DNA of 57,772 nucleotides from Clostridia bacterium. Lineage in GTDB: Bacteria > Acidobacteriota > Terriglobia > Terriglobales > Acidobacteriaceae. Positions 25,343 to 33,303 of the stretch are shown here, in pieces. The notes below the pieces were generated by a model that saw only the letters and a list, made by a program, of their open reading frames with translations, ran no database searches and had not been told where the DNA came from. The stretch spans positions 1 through 57,772 of the forward strand of contig DATMYA010000064.1 of NCBI GenBank assembly GCA_035561135.1, given 5' to 3'. Position numbers and translations under genes: made by a program. Position 1 is the first letter of the stretch, and each line of letters opens with the position of its first letter.

Positions 25343-26668
25343 CTATGCGGCAGCATCCTGTGCGCGGGCATGGTGTGCGTCCGCCGCTTGCGCTTCCGCG
25401 AGCCTTGCGGAGTCGCTCGCTGTCTCGTCGACGACGACACCTTGCGTCACGAGTCCTGTCAGAATTCTTTCAAGCCGCTGGGCAATACGGCGCCGCGAAT
25501 GGTGTTGCTCAACCCACTGAAGGCCGCGCTCGCCACATTCTGCGCATAGTTCCGGAGTGTCCCGCATCACTCGAATGCCTTCGGCAAGAGCCTCTGCGTT
25601 GCCGGGTGGGACCACCATGCCACAGCCGGATTCTCGAATCACTCGCGCGCTCTCTCCAGCATGGGCTCCCACGATTGGCTTGCCGCTCGCCATATATTCG
25701 AACAGCTTCACGGAAATAATCTTTTGCAGGTAGGGCTCCGGCAGCAACAGCGACACACACAGATCGGCAAGTTGAATCATGCGCGGAACATCTTTGAACT
25801 TCTGCTCCCCGGCGAGAATCACATTTTTCAATCCAAGCGTCTGAACGCGCTCCGCCACGTCGCGCTCGCGGGAGCCGCCTCCAACGAGCAAGAAGACAAT
25901 GTCCTTTTCTTTTTCGACAAGCTTGGCTGCGGACAGCAGCGTGTCCAAACCCTGCTTAATTCCCAAGATTCCTGAGAAGAGAACTACGAACTTTCCACGC
26001 AGGTGCTCAGGGCGTGAATGATTCTCACCGGACTGCGAGGGCCGGAACAGTTGCAGATCCGCGCCGTTTGGCAGGTAAACCGCCTTGCTGCTGCTTACAC
26101 CTCGTTCTATCACAGTGCTTACGAATGACGGAGTGGTGCAGCAAACGCAATCGGAACAGCGGTAGATAAAGCGTTCCACCCGGCTGATGAACCGGATCGG
26201 CAGCGATCCATCCTTTGCGCCGCCGCATGCGGCGATCTCATCCGGCCACAGGTCGCGAATGTCGAACACGAGTTTTGCCCCGCGCAACTTGGCGAGAGCA
26301 ATGGCCGCAATTGCGGGAAATATGGGCGGAGAAGTTACGAACACAACGTCCACTTTGCCGGCGCGCACACCGCCCACAAACGCCGCGGGGATGAAGCTGA
26401 GGTAACTGAGCAACTGGCGCCAACGCGAGATGTTTCGCGGCACGTAATAAGAAGCCGTGCGAAGCACCGTGTACCCATCAATTTCCTCGCGCATGAATAA
26501 CTTGTTCTTGTAGCCCTCGAAGGCGATGCCTTTCGGGTAGTTCGGCATGCCCGTGGCGACGAATACTGAGTGCCCCGCACGCGTGAGTTCCTGCGCAAAC
26601 GGGTACATGCGGCTTGGCAACGCACCCATCTCGGGGTGAAACGCTTGAGTGATCAGAAGGATTCGCAT
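25343..26668 (-). CDS. Glycosyltransferase family 4, WbuB-like
   Basis: 441 residues. It opens with RILLITQAFHPEMGALPSR, the usual start of WbuB/WcaI-like GT4 enzymes, followed by VVFVTSPPIFPAIAA and LVFDIRDLWPDE. The C-terminal nucleotide-sugar domain has LFSGILGIKQGLDTLLSA and KLFEYMASGKPIVG, where the glutamate is the usual E-x7-E counterpart. WbuB-type enzymes transfer N-acetylated 6-deoxy-amino sugars; that specificity is only suggested. An alanine-rich tail of about 30 residues is unusual. It is followed by the HprK-like gene 63 bp later. Confidence 0.88.
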   Translation of the reverse strand: MRILLITQAFHPEMGALPSRMYPFAQELTRAGHSVFVATGMPNYPKGIAFEGYKNKLFMREEIDGYTVLRTASYYVPRNISRWRQLLSYLSFIPAAFVGGVRAGKVDVVFVTSPPIFPAIAAIALAKLRGAKLVFDIRDLWPDEIAACGGAKDGSLPIRFISRVERFIYRCSDCVCCTTPSFVSTVIERGVSSSKAVYLPNGADLQLFRPSQSGENHSRPEHLRGKFVVLFSGILGIKQGLDTLLSAAKLVEKEKDIVFLLVGGGSRERDVAERVQTLGLKNVILAGEQKFKDVPRMIQLADLCVSLLLPEPYLQKIISVKLFEYMASGKPIVGAHAGESARVIRESGCGMVVPPGNAEALAEGIRVMRDTPELCAECGERGLQWVEQHHSRRRIAQRLERILTGLVTQGVVVDETASDSARLAEAQAADAHHARAQDAAA

Positions 26669-26730
26669 GGTCGGGCTGGCGATAGTGGCTTCCAGAGGAG
26701 ATCCAAAAACAAAGTTTCAAACGATGAAGA

Positions 26731-27381
26731 TCAAAACAATGAAGATAATTCCGGGACGGAAACAGAACAGAAGTCGGAAACGACTTTGTCTGCACCCGCC
26801 CCAAGGAGTTGCCGCCGATGACCGTTCAAGCTAACGCCCAGGCAGCGCATTGATGCGGCCTTAGCCGCTTTCACGCCAGACACTGCATCTTCCGCGACCA
26901 GCAGCTCACGAGGGCTAAGACTGAGTCGTTCGCCGGCGAGGAGAAACGCGCGCGAACTACTTTTGCCTTCCGCAACGTCGTCCGCTGCAACGATTGTCTC
27001 GAAGCGCCGTGATATGCCAAAGTGCCCCAGAATGAAATCAGCGCGCTGGCGCTTTGCCGAGGTAGCAACCGCCTTCCTGATTCCAGCCTGCTCAATCGAG
27101 TCAAGGAAGGCAAGCACGCCCGGAACTGGCAGTAGCCCGGCGGCTTCCTCGCGGAAGAGCTTGTCTTTTCGATTGCCGTATTCCTCAAGTCTTTCTGCGG
27201 ACATGTCGCCCAGGTAATGCCGGAGGATCTCTTCGCGAGTGTGGCCGTCGAGGATGTACTCAAATCCGCTGTCGCTTAAAGGCTTGCCCAAACAGGCGAA
27301 CAATCGTTTCCAGGCGCGCAAGTGGCTTGGATGACTGTCAACGATGACGCCATCCATATCGAAGATCATGCCCTTAAACAT
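26731..27381 (-). CDS. HAD-superfamily phosphatase (beta-phosphoglucomutase-like class)
   Basis: 216 residues from the ATG at 27381, which has GGAG at proper spacing and overlaps the upstream gene by 16 bp. HAD motifs are intact: I FDMDGVIVDSH, II ATSAKR, III lysine in DVAEGKSSSRAF, IV AEDAVSGVKAA. The cap domain (residues ~17-85) puts it in the beta-PGM/phosphatase class. Its tight coupling to an HddC-like nucleotidyltransferase and an HddA-like kinase suggests it removes the 7-phosphate from heptose 1,7-bisphosphate, a job normally done by GmhB of another HAD class. That role is inference. Confidence 0.8.
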   Translation of the reverse strand: MFKGMIFDMDGVIVDSHPSHLRAWKRLFACLGKPLSDSGFEYILDGHTREEILRHYLGDMSAERLEEYGNRKDKLFREEAAGLLPVPGVLAFLDSIEQAGIRKAVATSAKRQRADFILGHFGISRRFETIVAADDVAEGKSSSRAFLLAGERLSLSPRELLVAEDAVSGVKAAKAASMRCLGVSLNGHRRQLLGAGADKVVSDFCSVSVPELSSLF

Positions 27382-28097
27382 GCCGGATACTCCTTCGCGC
27401 CACGCAGTCCGGGCCACTCGCTTTGAGCACGCTCATACTTCTCCATCGTTCCAATGTCCACTAAGTAATCCGTTATGGTGAACGCGAACATGCGCGCGAC
27501 GAGTCGCGGCAAGAGGTCGAATCCGATATCAGCGGGCAGCTTGTCGGGAACTTCTTCGAGCACGGATGTATCGGCGATCATGAGCCCCGAGAATGCGAGA
27601 TCGCTCTTCGGCCGAACTGGCTTTTCAACAAATTCTGTTACGACGCCGTTCTCGTCAGTTGCAATGATGCCGCACTGCCGCGGCTCGGGAACGTGATATA
27701 CGCCAATTGTGGCAGGCGATCGCAGCCTGCGGTGGAAGCCTGCCATCTGCGTAAAGTCAGCATTCGTGAGGACGTCCGCGTATAGCACCGCGAACTCTGC
27801 CTCGTCTTTCACGAATTCGCGATTACGCCGGAGCGTGCCTGCACTGCCAAGTAATTCGGGCTCGTGGGACACGGTGACACGCACGCCAGAATTTTCAGTG
27901 TCGGCCAAGTAACTGCGAACGGCGTCCGGATGTGCATGGACATTGACGAGCACCTCGTCAATCCCGTAATTCCGGCACCAGTTCAGCCAGATGCCCAGCA
28001 TCGGCACTCCGCGGATTGGCACGAGGCACTTTGGAATTGTGTTGGTGAGCGGGCGCAAGCGTGTGCCATTTCCTGCCGCAAGGAGAAAAGCTTTCAT
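27366..28097 (-). CDS. hddC: Sugar-1-phosphate nucleotidyltransferase (HddC-like)
   Basis: 243 residues of the NTP_transferase fold. The signature is AAGNGTRLRPLT followed by PKCLVPIRGVP, and FAVLYADVL carries the metal-binding aspartate. It is short, without the C-terminal beta-helix of GlmU or ManC, as expected of HddC, which makes GDP-D-glycero-alpha-D-manno-heptose. That assignment rests on company: an HddA-like GHMP kinase upstream, a HAD phosphatase overlapping downstream and GmhA at 32.5-33.2 kb. Mannose- or glucose-1-phosphate uridylyl/guanylyltransferase activity is the alternative. Confidence 0.75.
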   Translation of the reverse strand: MKAFLLAAGNGTRLRPLTNTIPKCLVPIRGVPMLGIWLNWCRNYGIDEVLVNVHAHPDAVRSYLADTENSGVRVTVSHEPELLGSAGTLRRNREFVKDEAEFAVLYADVLTNADFTQMAGFHRRLRSPATIGVYHVPEPRQCGIIATDENGVVTEFVEKPVRPKSDLAFSGLMIADTSVLEEVPDKLPADIGFDLLPRLVARMFAFTITDYLVDIGTMEKYERAQSEWPGLRGAKEYPACLRA

Positions 28098-28266
28098 CTA
28101 GATCTCGATGGAAACAATGTCGTAAACAGCTGTTTGCGCAGCGACGAAGTCGCACAGTCGGCGGCGCAGTTATTGGACTGCATGGAGCTGGTAAAAGGGA
28201 TGCTTCGACTCGGGCTTGCGCCCTCGCAGGAGGACAGAGTGTCAGTAATGGACAGACTGCTCTCGC

Positions 28267-29373
28267 TCAGGAGGACAAAGCTCCTGATGCGGAGGCTTGT
28301 GTGCGACCGGTTTTGTAAAAGATCCAGCGCGTGCCGCACCGCTCGTCCGCGTCGATGAACGGATCGTTGACGACGGTGTGCGCGCCCTGAAAATCGAACC
28401 TGAATCCCATGTCGCGGATGCCTTCACGCGCGAACGCTTCCCGCACTGCCTTCTGCTTGTCGCGGGGACAATACAGCAAGAGGAAGCCTCCGCCGCCGGC
28501 GCCCGTAATCTTGCCGCCTATCGCGCCGTTTGTCTGCGCGAGCCGATACAGGTCGTCGATGCGCGACGTGGAGACGTGCTGCGAGATTGCGCGTTTCGTG
28601 TGCCACCCTTCGTCCAGTAACTTGCCAAAGCTGTACAGATCTCCACGCCGCAGTACGGTAGCCACCCGGTCCACGAGCTCCCGTATGCGATGCAGATGCT
28701 CAACTGCCTGTCCTGTGTCAGCAGAAACCGATATCTCCTGATGCTTCAGGATTCGCCACGAGTCATGGGAGGCGCCAGTGAAGAAGAGCAGCAGGTTCGC
28801 CTCCAGCGCGGCAACGATATCGCGATCGAGTTCCAGCGGATCCACCTTCGTATTTCCATCTCGACAGAATTGAATGTGATTCAATCCGCCGAACGCCGCC
28901 GCGTACTCATCCTGCTTGCCGACCGGCTTTTTCAGAACGTCGCGCGCGATGTGGTACGCGCGCTCGGCAAGCTCATAGCGCGACATTGATACGTGCAGGT
29001 AAGACGATAGCGCCCTCAGCACGTTGACGCAAACGCTGGCAGAGGAGCCCAGGCCCGTACCGGGTGGAATCTCAGACGACATGAACATGTCAAACGAAAG
29101 CCCGGGAAATCCAAGTTCCTTCACCGCGGCTAGCGGTATTGCAAGCGAACTGCTCGCCACGTCTGTTTTTGCGATGTCTTCCCAAGTTTCCATCACGCGC
29201 AGGTCGGAAGAAATCACCTGCACCTGACCGTCCGTACGCTTCTGCAAAACCGTGTAGAAATACTTGTTGATGGCGGTGCTGATCACAGCTCCATCGTATT
29301 TTTCGTAATAAACCGGCATATCGGTTCCACCGCCGGCGAAGCTAATCCGCACTGGGCTGCGAACGATCAGCAT
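28267..29373 (-). CDS. hddA: GHMP-family sugar kinase (D-glycero-D-manno-heptose 7-phosphate kinase type)
   Basis: 368 residues from an ATG at 29373 with GGAG seven bases upstream; a TTG six bases earlier is less likely. GHMP motifs: RSPVRISFAGGGTDMPVYY at the N terminus, the ATP-loop PPGTGLGSSASVCVN, and the C-terminal GKITGAGGGGFLLLYC. The SFAGGGTD opening is typical of HddA/FKP-type kinases that phosphorylate the anomeric position of heptose or fucose. Together with GmhA and the nucleotidyltransferase it predicts GDP-heptose synthesis. It overlaps the end of the phosphoglycosyl-transferase-like gene by 32 bp, which suggests coupled translation. The tail after the glycine motif is about 60 residues. 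Confidence 0.82.
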   Translation of the reverse strand: MLIVRSPVRISFAGGGTDMPVYYEKYDGAVISTAINKYFYTVLQKRTDGQVQVISSDLRVMETWEDIAKTDVASSSLAIPLAAVKELGFPGLSFDMFMSSEIPPGTGLGSSASVCVNVLRALSSYLHVSMSRYELAERAYHIARDVLKKPVGKQDEYAAAFGGLNHIQFCRDGNTKVDPLELDRDIVAALEANLLLFFTGASHDSWRILKHQEISVSADTGQAVEHLHRIRELVDRVATVLRRGDLYSFGKLLDEGWHTKRAISQHVSTSRIDDLYRLAQTNGAIGGKITGAGGGGFLLLYCPRDKQKAVREAFAREGIRDMGFRFDFQGAHTVVNDPFIDADERCGTRWIFYKTGRTQASASGALSS

Positions 29374-30793
29374 TGACAATCTCCGGGGTGAACGTTTTTA
29401 CGGCGTTCACGGTCTGCGGCCTTAACGTTTCTGAATGCCGGCGTTTAGTTTCCATCGCGGACTGAGTTTCGTTGTAAGCCCGGCCAGCGACGGTCAGGGC
29501 AGTCTGTACGAGTATGGTCAAATCCAGCAATGGCGACCACGAAAGCGGGTACTGCAAATCGTAACGAGTCTTGGCGTCGGAAGAATGTTGCTCGCGCAAG
29601 CCACGTACCTGCGCAAATCCGGTGATCCCTGGTATGTATAGCAATCGCTGTTTTTCCCACTCGGAGTAATGTCTCACTCGATCGGGGGGCTCTGGGCGCG
29701 GCCCGACGATACTCATGTCGCCGCGAAGGACATTGAATATCTGCGGGAGTTCCGAAATGGACGTTCTGACTAAGAACTGTTCGAAGCGGTCCAACTCGGC
29801 ACTGTAGCGGTCCACGCTGAAGCGATACATGCCGAACGTGCGTCCCGCTTCGCCGCACCGCAGTTCGCGACGCAATGCCTTGCCATGCTTCAGGCGCAGT
29901 ACAACCGCTGAAACGACCAGCACGGGTGCGGTGATGACCAGCAGAACCGCTGCGGTAAAAGAATCCGCGAGCGTCTTGATCACACGGGAGTGCGGCGATG
30001 ATGTGTACCGCTCGAAAGAGATGAGCGGAATGCCGCCAATGTCGTGCGTGATGGCGCGGGAGACATAGAGTTCATACGCGTGCGGTACGAATGCCACCTC
30101 GATGCTCGCGTTCCTGCACTCGGCAACGAGTTTCTGTACCTCCGAGTCGCCGCTGTTCGGCAACACAATGTAAACCTGCTCGACGTTCTTGAGTGCCAGG
30201 TGTTTGGCAACACTCAGCGTAGACACCGTCTCCCTCAAAGCGTTATCGGCGATTGGTACTCCACTCTCCTGCGATTCCGGCACGAGACACCCGACCAACT
30301 CACACGCCGGATTCTCTTCGATCTTCTCGGCGAGTTCGCGCGCGATTGGACCGCCGCCAATAATCGCGACGTACTTTCTCCGGCCAACGCTGCCTTCTCG
30401 CAGCATCAGCGCCCGCAAGAGAAGGCGACTGGTTAGCGCCATCAAGAAGAACGCGACGACAAAGATGCCAATCGCCAGTCTTGAAAAGGGAACTTTGGTA
30501 ATGAACGCCAGCGCCGCGACGCCCATGCTCAGAATGCTACTTGCGACGACAGCCCTGGACAGCAGGTCTGCGAATCCTCGCTGGACTTGATTGAGCGCCA
30601 ACCGGTCTGACACGGCCAGCCACACCAGGATGGTGCCGAAGAGCAACGGCAACGCTTCCCGCAGCAACCGCGCCCAACTGTGGATAGCGGTGCTGGGGTG
30701 TAAGTTGATGGCGATCAACAATGCCAGTACCACACCGCCGATATCGGCCAGCATAATCGCGGATTCGAGTCTCGTCCTGCTTGCTCGCTTCAT
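29342..30793 (-). CDS. Large polyprenyl phosphoglycosyl-transferase-like protein lacking the catalytic Asp
   Basis: 483 residues with the WcaJ/WbaP plan: four N-terminal membrane helices, a CoA-binding-type Rossmann domain (KYVAIIGGGPIARELAEKI near residue 140), another hydrophobic helix near 275-300, and the PGT domain. Normal PGTs start transfer with an Asp-Glu dyad in the S-L/I-D-E-L-P-Q motif. Here the motif reads TSISELPQ, with Ser347 in place of Asp; the codon is TCG, two changes from an Asp codon. The KRxxD and FKFRTM motifs are also lost (IKTLADSF, MYRFSV), while GDMSIVGPRPE and PGITGFAQV are kept. It may be inactive, regulatory or altered in mechanism. A canonical small PGT lies at 31.9-32.5 kb. 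Confidence 0.85.
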   Translation of the reverse strand: MKRASRTRLESAIMLADIGGVVLALLIAINLHPSTAIHSWARLLREALPLLFGTILVWLAVSDRLALNQVQRGFADLLSRAVVASSILSMGVAALAFITKVPFSRLAIGIFVVAFFLMALTSRLLLRALMLREGSVGRRKYVAIIGGGPIARELAEKIEENPACELVGCLVPESQESGVPIADNALRETVSTLSVAKHLALKNVEQVYIVLPNSGDSEVQKLVAECRNASIEVAFVPHAYELYVSRAITHDIGGIPLISFERYTSSPHSRVIKTLADSFTAAVLLVITAPVLVVSAVVLRLKHGKALRRELRCGEAGRTFGMYRFSVDRYSAELDRFEQFLVRTSISELPQIFNVLRGDMSIVGPRPEPPDRVRHYSEWEKQRLLYIPGITGFAQVRGLREQHSSDAKTRYDLQYPLSWSPLLDLTILVQTALTVAGRAYNETQSAMETKRRHSETLRPQTVNAVKTFTPEIVNADRSQPSAD

Positions 30794-30847
30794 CTGTTCC
30801 CTGTGGAGCAGCGCGCAATTTCGTGGTGCGCTTCCCGCAAATTCCGA

Positions 30848-31852
30848 TTAAGCAGCTGTCCTGGTTTGTTCGGCGGGTTTACCGTGTCCCTGTCCCAACA
30901 TCCACGACCAGGCGCTGCGAACGATTTCGTCAAGGCCAGAATATTGTGGTTTCCACCCCAGTTCGGCCGCGAGCTTTGCGTGGCTGGCGACAAGAACCGC
31001 CGGATCGCCCGGACGCCGCGAGGCCATCACGACGGGCAGCGTTTTACCTGTGACCTGCTCAACTGCCCTAATCACCTCGCGTACGGAGAAAGGCGTTCCG
31101 TTGCCGATGTTGTAGGCATGGAAGCCCGGAACGTCCATTTTCTTTAGCGCGAGCAGATGAGCGGCTGCGATATCGACGACGTGAACGTAGTCGCGCACGC
31201 AAGTGCCGTCGTGGGTGGCGTAATCGCCACCGTAGATTTCGAATCGCTCACGTGCACCCGCAGCCGTCTGAAGCAGCAGGGGAATGATGTGCGTCTCCGG
31301 ATCGTGGCGCTCGCCCGACGTTGGCGTGGCGCCGCAAGCGTTGAAGTAACGGAACGCAACCACGCTCCAGCCATATGCGGAGGCATACCAGCGCAGCACG
31401 CGCTCGAAGGCCAATTTGCTTTCGCCGTATGAGTTCACCGGTTCCTTGGGATGGTCTTCGGTTATCGGCACTTCGATCGGATTGCCATAAACCGCGGCTG
31501 TGGATGAGAAGACAAACCGCCGAATACCGGCATTGCGCAATTCTTCTGCGAACGCAATGCTTGCGACCAGATTGTTTTCAAAGAATGCTGCAGGATTTCG
31601 GATGGACTCCGGGATAAGTGCTTTCGCAGCGAAATGGAAAACCGAGTCGAACTGTTGCTCGCGCAGCAGTCCGCCAATCGCGCGGCGATCATTGATGTTG
31701 GTCTCGTAGAACCTGACCCCTTTGGGTACGGCGTCAATGTAGCCGGTTGAGAAATTGTCCACCACGCTCACGCTGTGACCGCGCCGCAACAGCTCTTCAC
31801 AGCAGACGGAACCAACGTACCCTGCTCCTCCGGTTACAAGTATGTTCGACAT
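30848..31852 (-). CDS. galE: UDP-glucose 4-epimerase
   Basis: 334 residues from the ATG at 31852, which overlaps the stop of the upstream PGT gene by one base (TGATG), a sign of translational coupling. The sequence begins NILVTGGAGYVGS. The catalytic Ser/Thr and Y-x3-K appear as FSSTAAVYG and NSYGESKLAFE. DYVHVVDIAAAHLLAL is a standard GalE landmark. It interconverts UDP-Glc and UDP-Gal, or the N-acetylated forms, supplying galacto-configured sugars for the EPS. The substrate range is not decidable from sequence. Confidence 0.93.
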   Translation of the reverse strand: MSNILVTGGAGYVGSVCCEELLRRGHSVSVVDNFSTGYIDAVPKGVRFYETNINDRRAIGGLLREQQFDSVFHFAAKALIPESIRNPAAFFENNLVASIAFAEELRNAGIRRFVFSSTAAVYGNPIEVPITEDHPKEPVNSYGESKLAFERVLRWYASAYGWSVVAFRYFNACGATPTSGERHDPETHIIPLLLQTAAGARERFEIYGGDYATHDGTCVRDYVHVVDIAAAHLLALKKMDVPGFHAYNIGNGTPFSVREVIRAVEQVTGKTLPVVMASRRPGDPAVLVASHAKLAAELGWKPQYSGLDEIVRSAWSWMLGQGHGKPAEQTRTAA

Positions 31853-32511
31853 CAGTACGCACCTTTCCCAACCAGGATCGCGAATGGCGTCTTCGCGATA
31901 ATTGCGAAGTCCATCGCTATCGACCAGTGGCGTATGTAGAACACGTCCATCTGGACACGGTCTTCGTAAGAGACGCTCTGCCGGCCGTTCACCTGCCAAT
32001 AGCCGGTCAGCCCGGGCCTGACCGTAAGCAGCAGATCGCGGTTCGCGCCGTATTTCTCCAGTTCGGCCGCCGTGATCATGCGCGGGCCCACGAGACTCAT
32101 CTCACCGCGAACGACGTTGAAGAGCTGCGGCAATTCGTCGAGGCTGAACTTGCGCATCAGGGCACCGGCGAAGGTCACGCGTGGATCATCGGCCAACTTG
32201 AAATTGCGCTCGAACTCCCTCATCAATTCGGGGCGTGCGGCCAGCCAGCGGTCCGCATCCGGCCTCATGGTGCGGAACTTGAATGCATCGAATTCACCTC
32301 TCGTTCCGACTACTCGCCGGCGATAAATCACGGCTCCGCCGTCCTGCAGTTTCACGAGCAGTGCCAACGCTGCAAGTAGCGGGGAAAGGCACACCAGCAG
32401 AAGGGCTGCGAACGTCACGTCGATGCCTCTCTTCACAGCCGAGCGCAGCGCGGGGCTCGCAGCTACCGCATTCGAAACGCCAGAGTCGGGTTGTACTTTG
32501 GCCGTAGACAT
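31852..32511 (-). CDS. Small phosphoglycosyl transferase (PglC-like initiating enzyme)
   Basis: 219 residues with all expected motifs: [13 protein letters not shown] (KR-x-D at the membrane helix), [14 protein letters not shown], the nucleophile dyad in [22 protein letters not shown] and [14 protein letters not shown]. Monotopic PGTs move a phospho-sugar from a UDP-sugar to undecaprenyl phosphate and so start repeat-unit assembly. This is the likely initiating enzyme of the locus, because the larger homologue next door lacks the catalytic Asp. It is coupled to galE by a one-base overlap and follows gmhA by 6 bp. Confidence 0.92.
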   Translation of the reverse strand: MSTAKVQPDSGVSNAVAASPALRSAVKRGIDVTFAALLLVCLSPLLAALALLVKLQDGGAVIYRRRVVGTRGEFDAFKFRTMRPDADRWLAARPELMREFERNFKLADDPRVTFAGALMRKFSLDELPQLFNVVRGEMSLVGPRMITAAELEKYGANRDLLLTVRPGLTGYWQVNGRQSVSYEDRVQMDVFYIRHWSIAMDFAIIAKTPFAILVGKGAY

Positions 32512-32517
32512 GCAAGC

Positions 32518-33174
32518 CTACGCGGCTTCGGCCAGCCTGACCGACGTTGCGGCCTGCGCATCGGCCACCATGTTGTAGAGAATCGTCGACAACGCATGTG
32601 CTGTGACGGTATGTAGATCTTCGATGATCTGCATGTTGTCCGAGGGAACGACGAGGCACGCATCGCAGAGGGCTTTCATCTTGCCGCCCTTAAACCCGGT
32701 AATTCCGATTGTCTTCGCTCCGGCAGCTTTGGCAGCTTGCAGCGCATGTAGCACGTTGGCGGAATTCCCACTGCCCGAAATAGCAAAGACGACATCGCCG
32801 GGAGCGACGAAGTTTCGCAGCTGCTCCGCGAAGACCCACTCGTAACCGACATCGTTGGCCCAAGCCGTCATGAGCGGAACGTTGTCGGTCAACGATAGTG
32901 CGCGCATTCTCTTTTTGCCGTTATTGAAAGTCACGCCCTTCCCAAGGTCGCACGCGAAGTGCGAGGCGAGCGCCGCGCTGCCTCCATTGCCAACAATGAA
33001 AACCGACTTTTCGTCACGGTAGGCTTCGAACAGAACCTCAGCAATATGATCAATCTCTTTCGGGTCCAGCTTGGCTGCCGTGGAGGTCAATATGTGTACG
33101 TATTGACGACCCTCGGTGATGTTTGGGTCCATTCCACACGTTGATGGCTGGGTCATTACACGGGTCGGCGGCAT
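32518..33174 (-). CDS. gmhA: Sedoheptulose 7-phosphate isomerase (GmhA-like, SIS domain)
   Basis: 218 residues, normal for GmhA. SIS-domain landmarks are FIVGNGGSAALASHFACDL, SLTDNVPLMTAWANDVGYE and FAISGSGNSANVLHAL; VPSDNMQIIEDLHTVTAHAL is the C-terminal signature, including the Glu-x-x-His used by GmhA. It turns sedoheptulose 7-phosphate into D-glycero-D-manno-heptose 7-phosphate in the cytoplasm, the first step toward ADP- or GDP-heptose. The HddA- and HddC-like genes 3-6 kb downstream indicate the GDP branch. The ATG has AGGAG five bases upstream. It sits 6 bp before the small PGT gene. Confidence 0.9.
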   Translation of the reverse strand: MPPTRVMTQPSTCGMDPNITEGRQYVHILTSTAAKLDPKEIDHIAEVLFEAYRDEKSVFIVGNGGSAALASHFACDLGKGVTFNNGKKRMRALSLTDNVPLMTAWANDVGYEWVFAEQLRNFVAPGDVVFAISGSGNSANVLHALQAAKAAGAKTIGITGFKGGKMKALCDACLVVPSDNMQIIEDLHTVTAHALSTILYNMVADAQAATSVRLAEAA

Positions 33175-33303
33175 TAGAACTCCTAGATAGGGAATTTGGG
33201 CCGGGGCGGTTACTTTTGATCAGCTTTCAGGCAGTGCTTGGGGGAGGCAGAAAGTGTCTGCCTAAACCTTCCAGATACGGTGAACAGATCAGGCATGGTG
33301 AAG

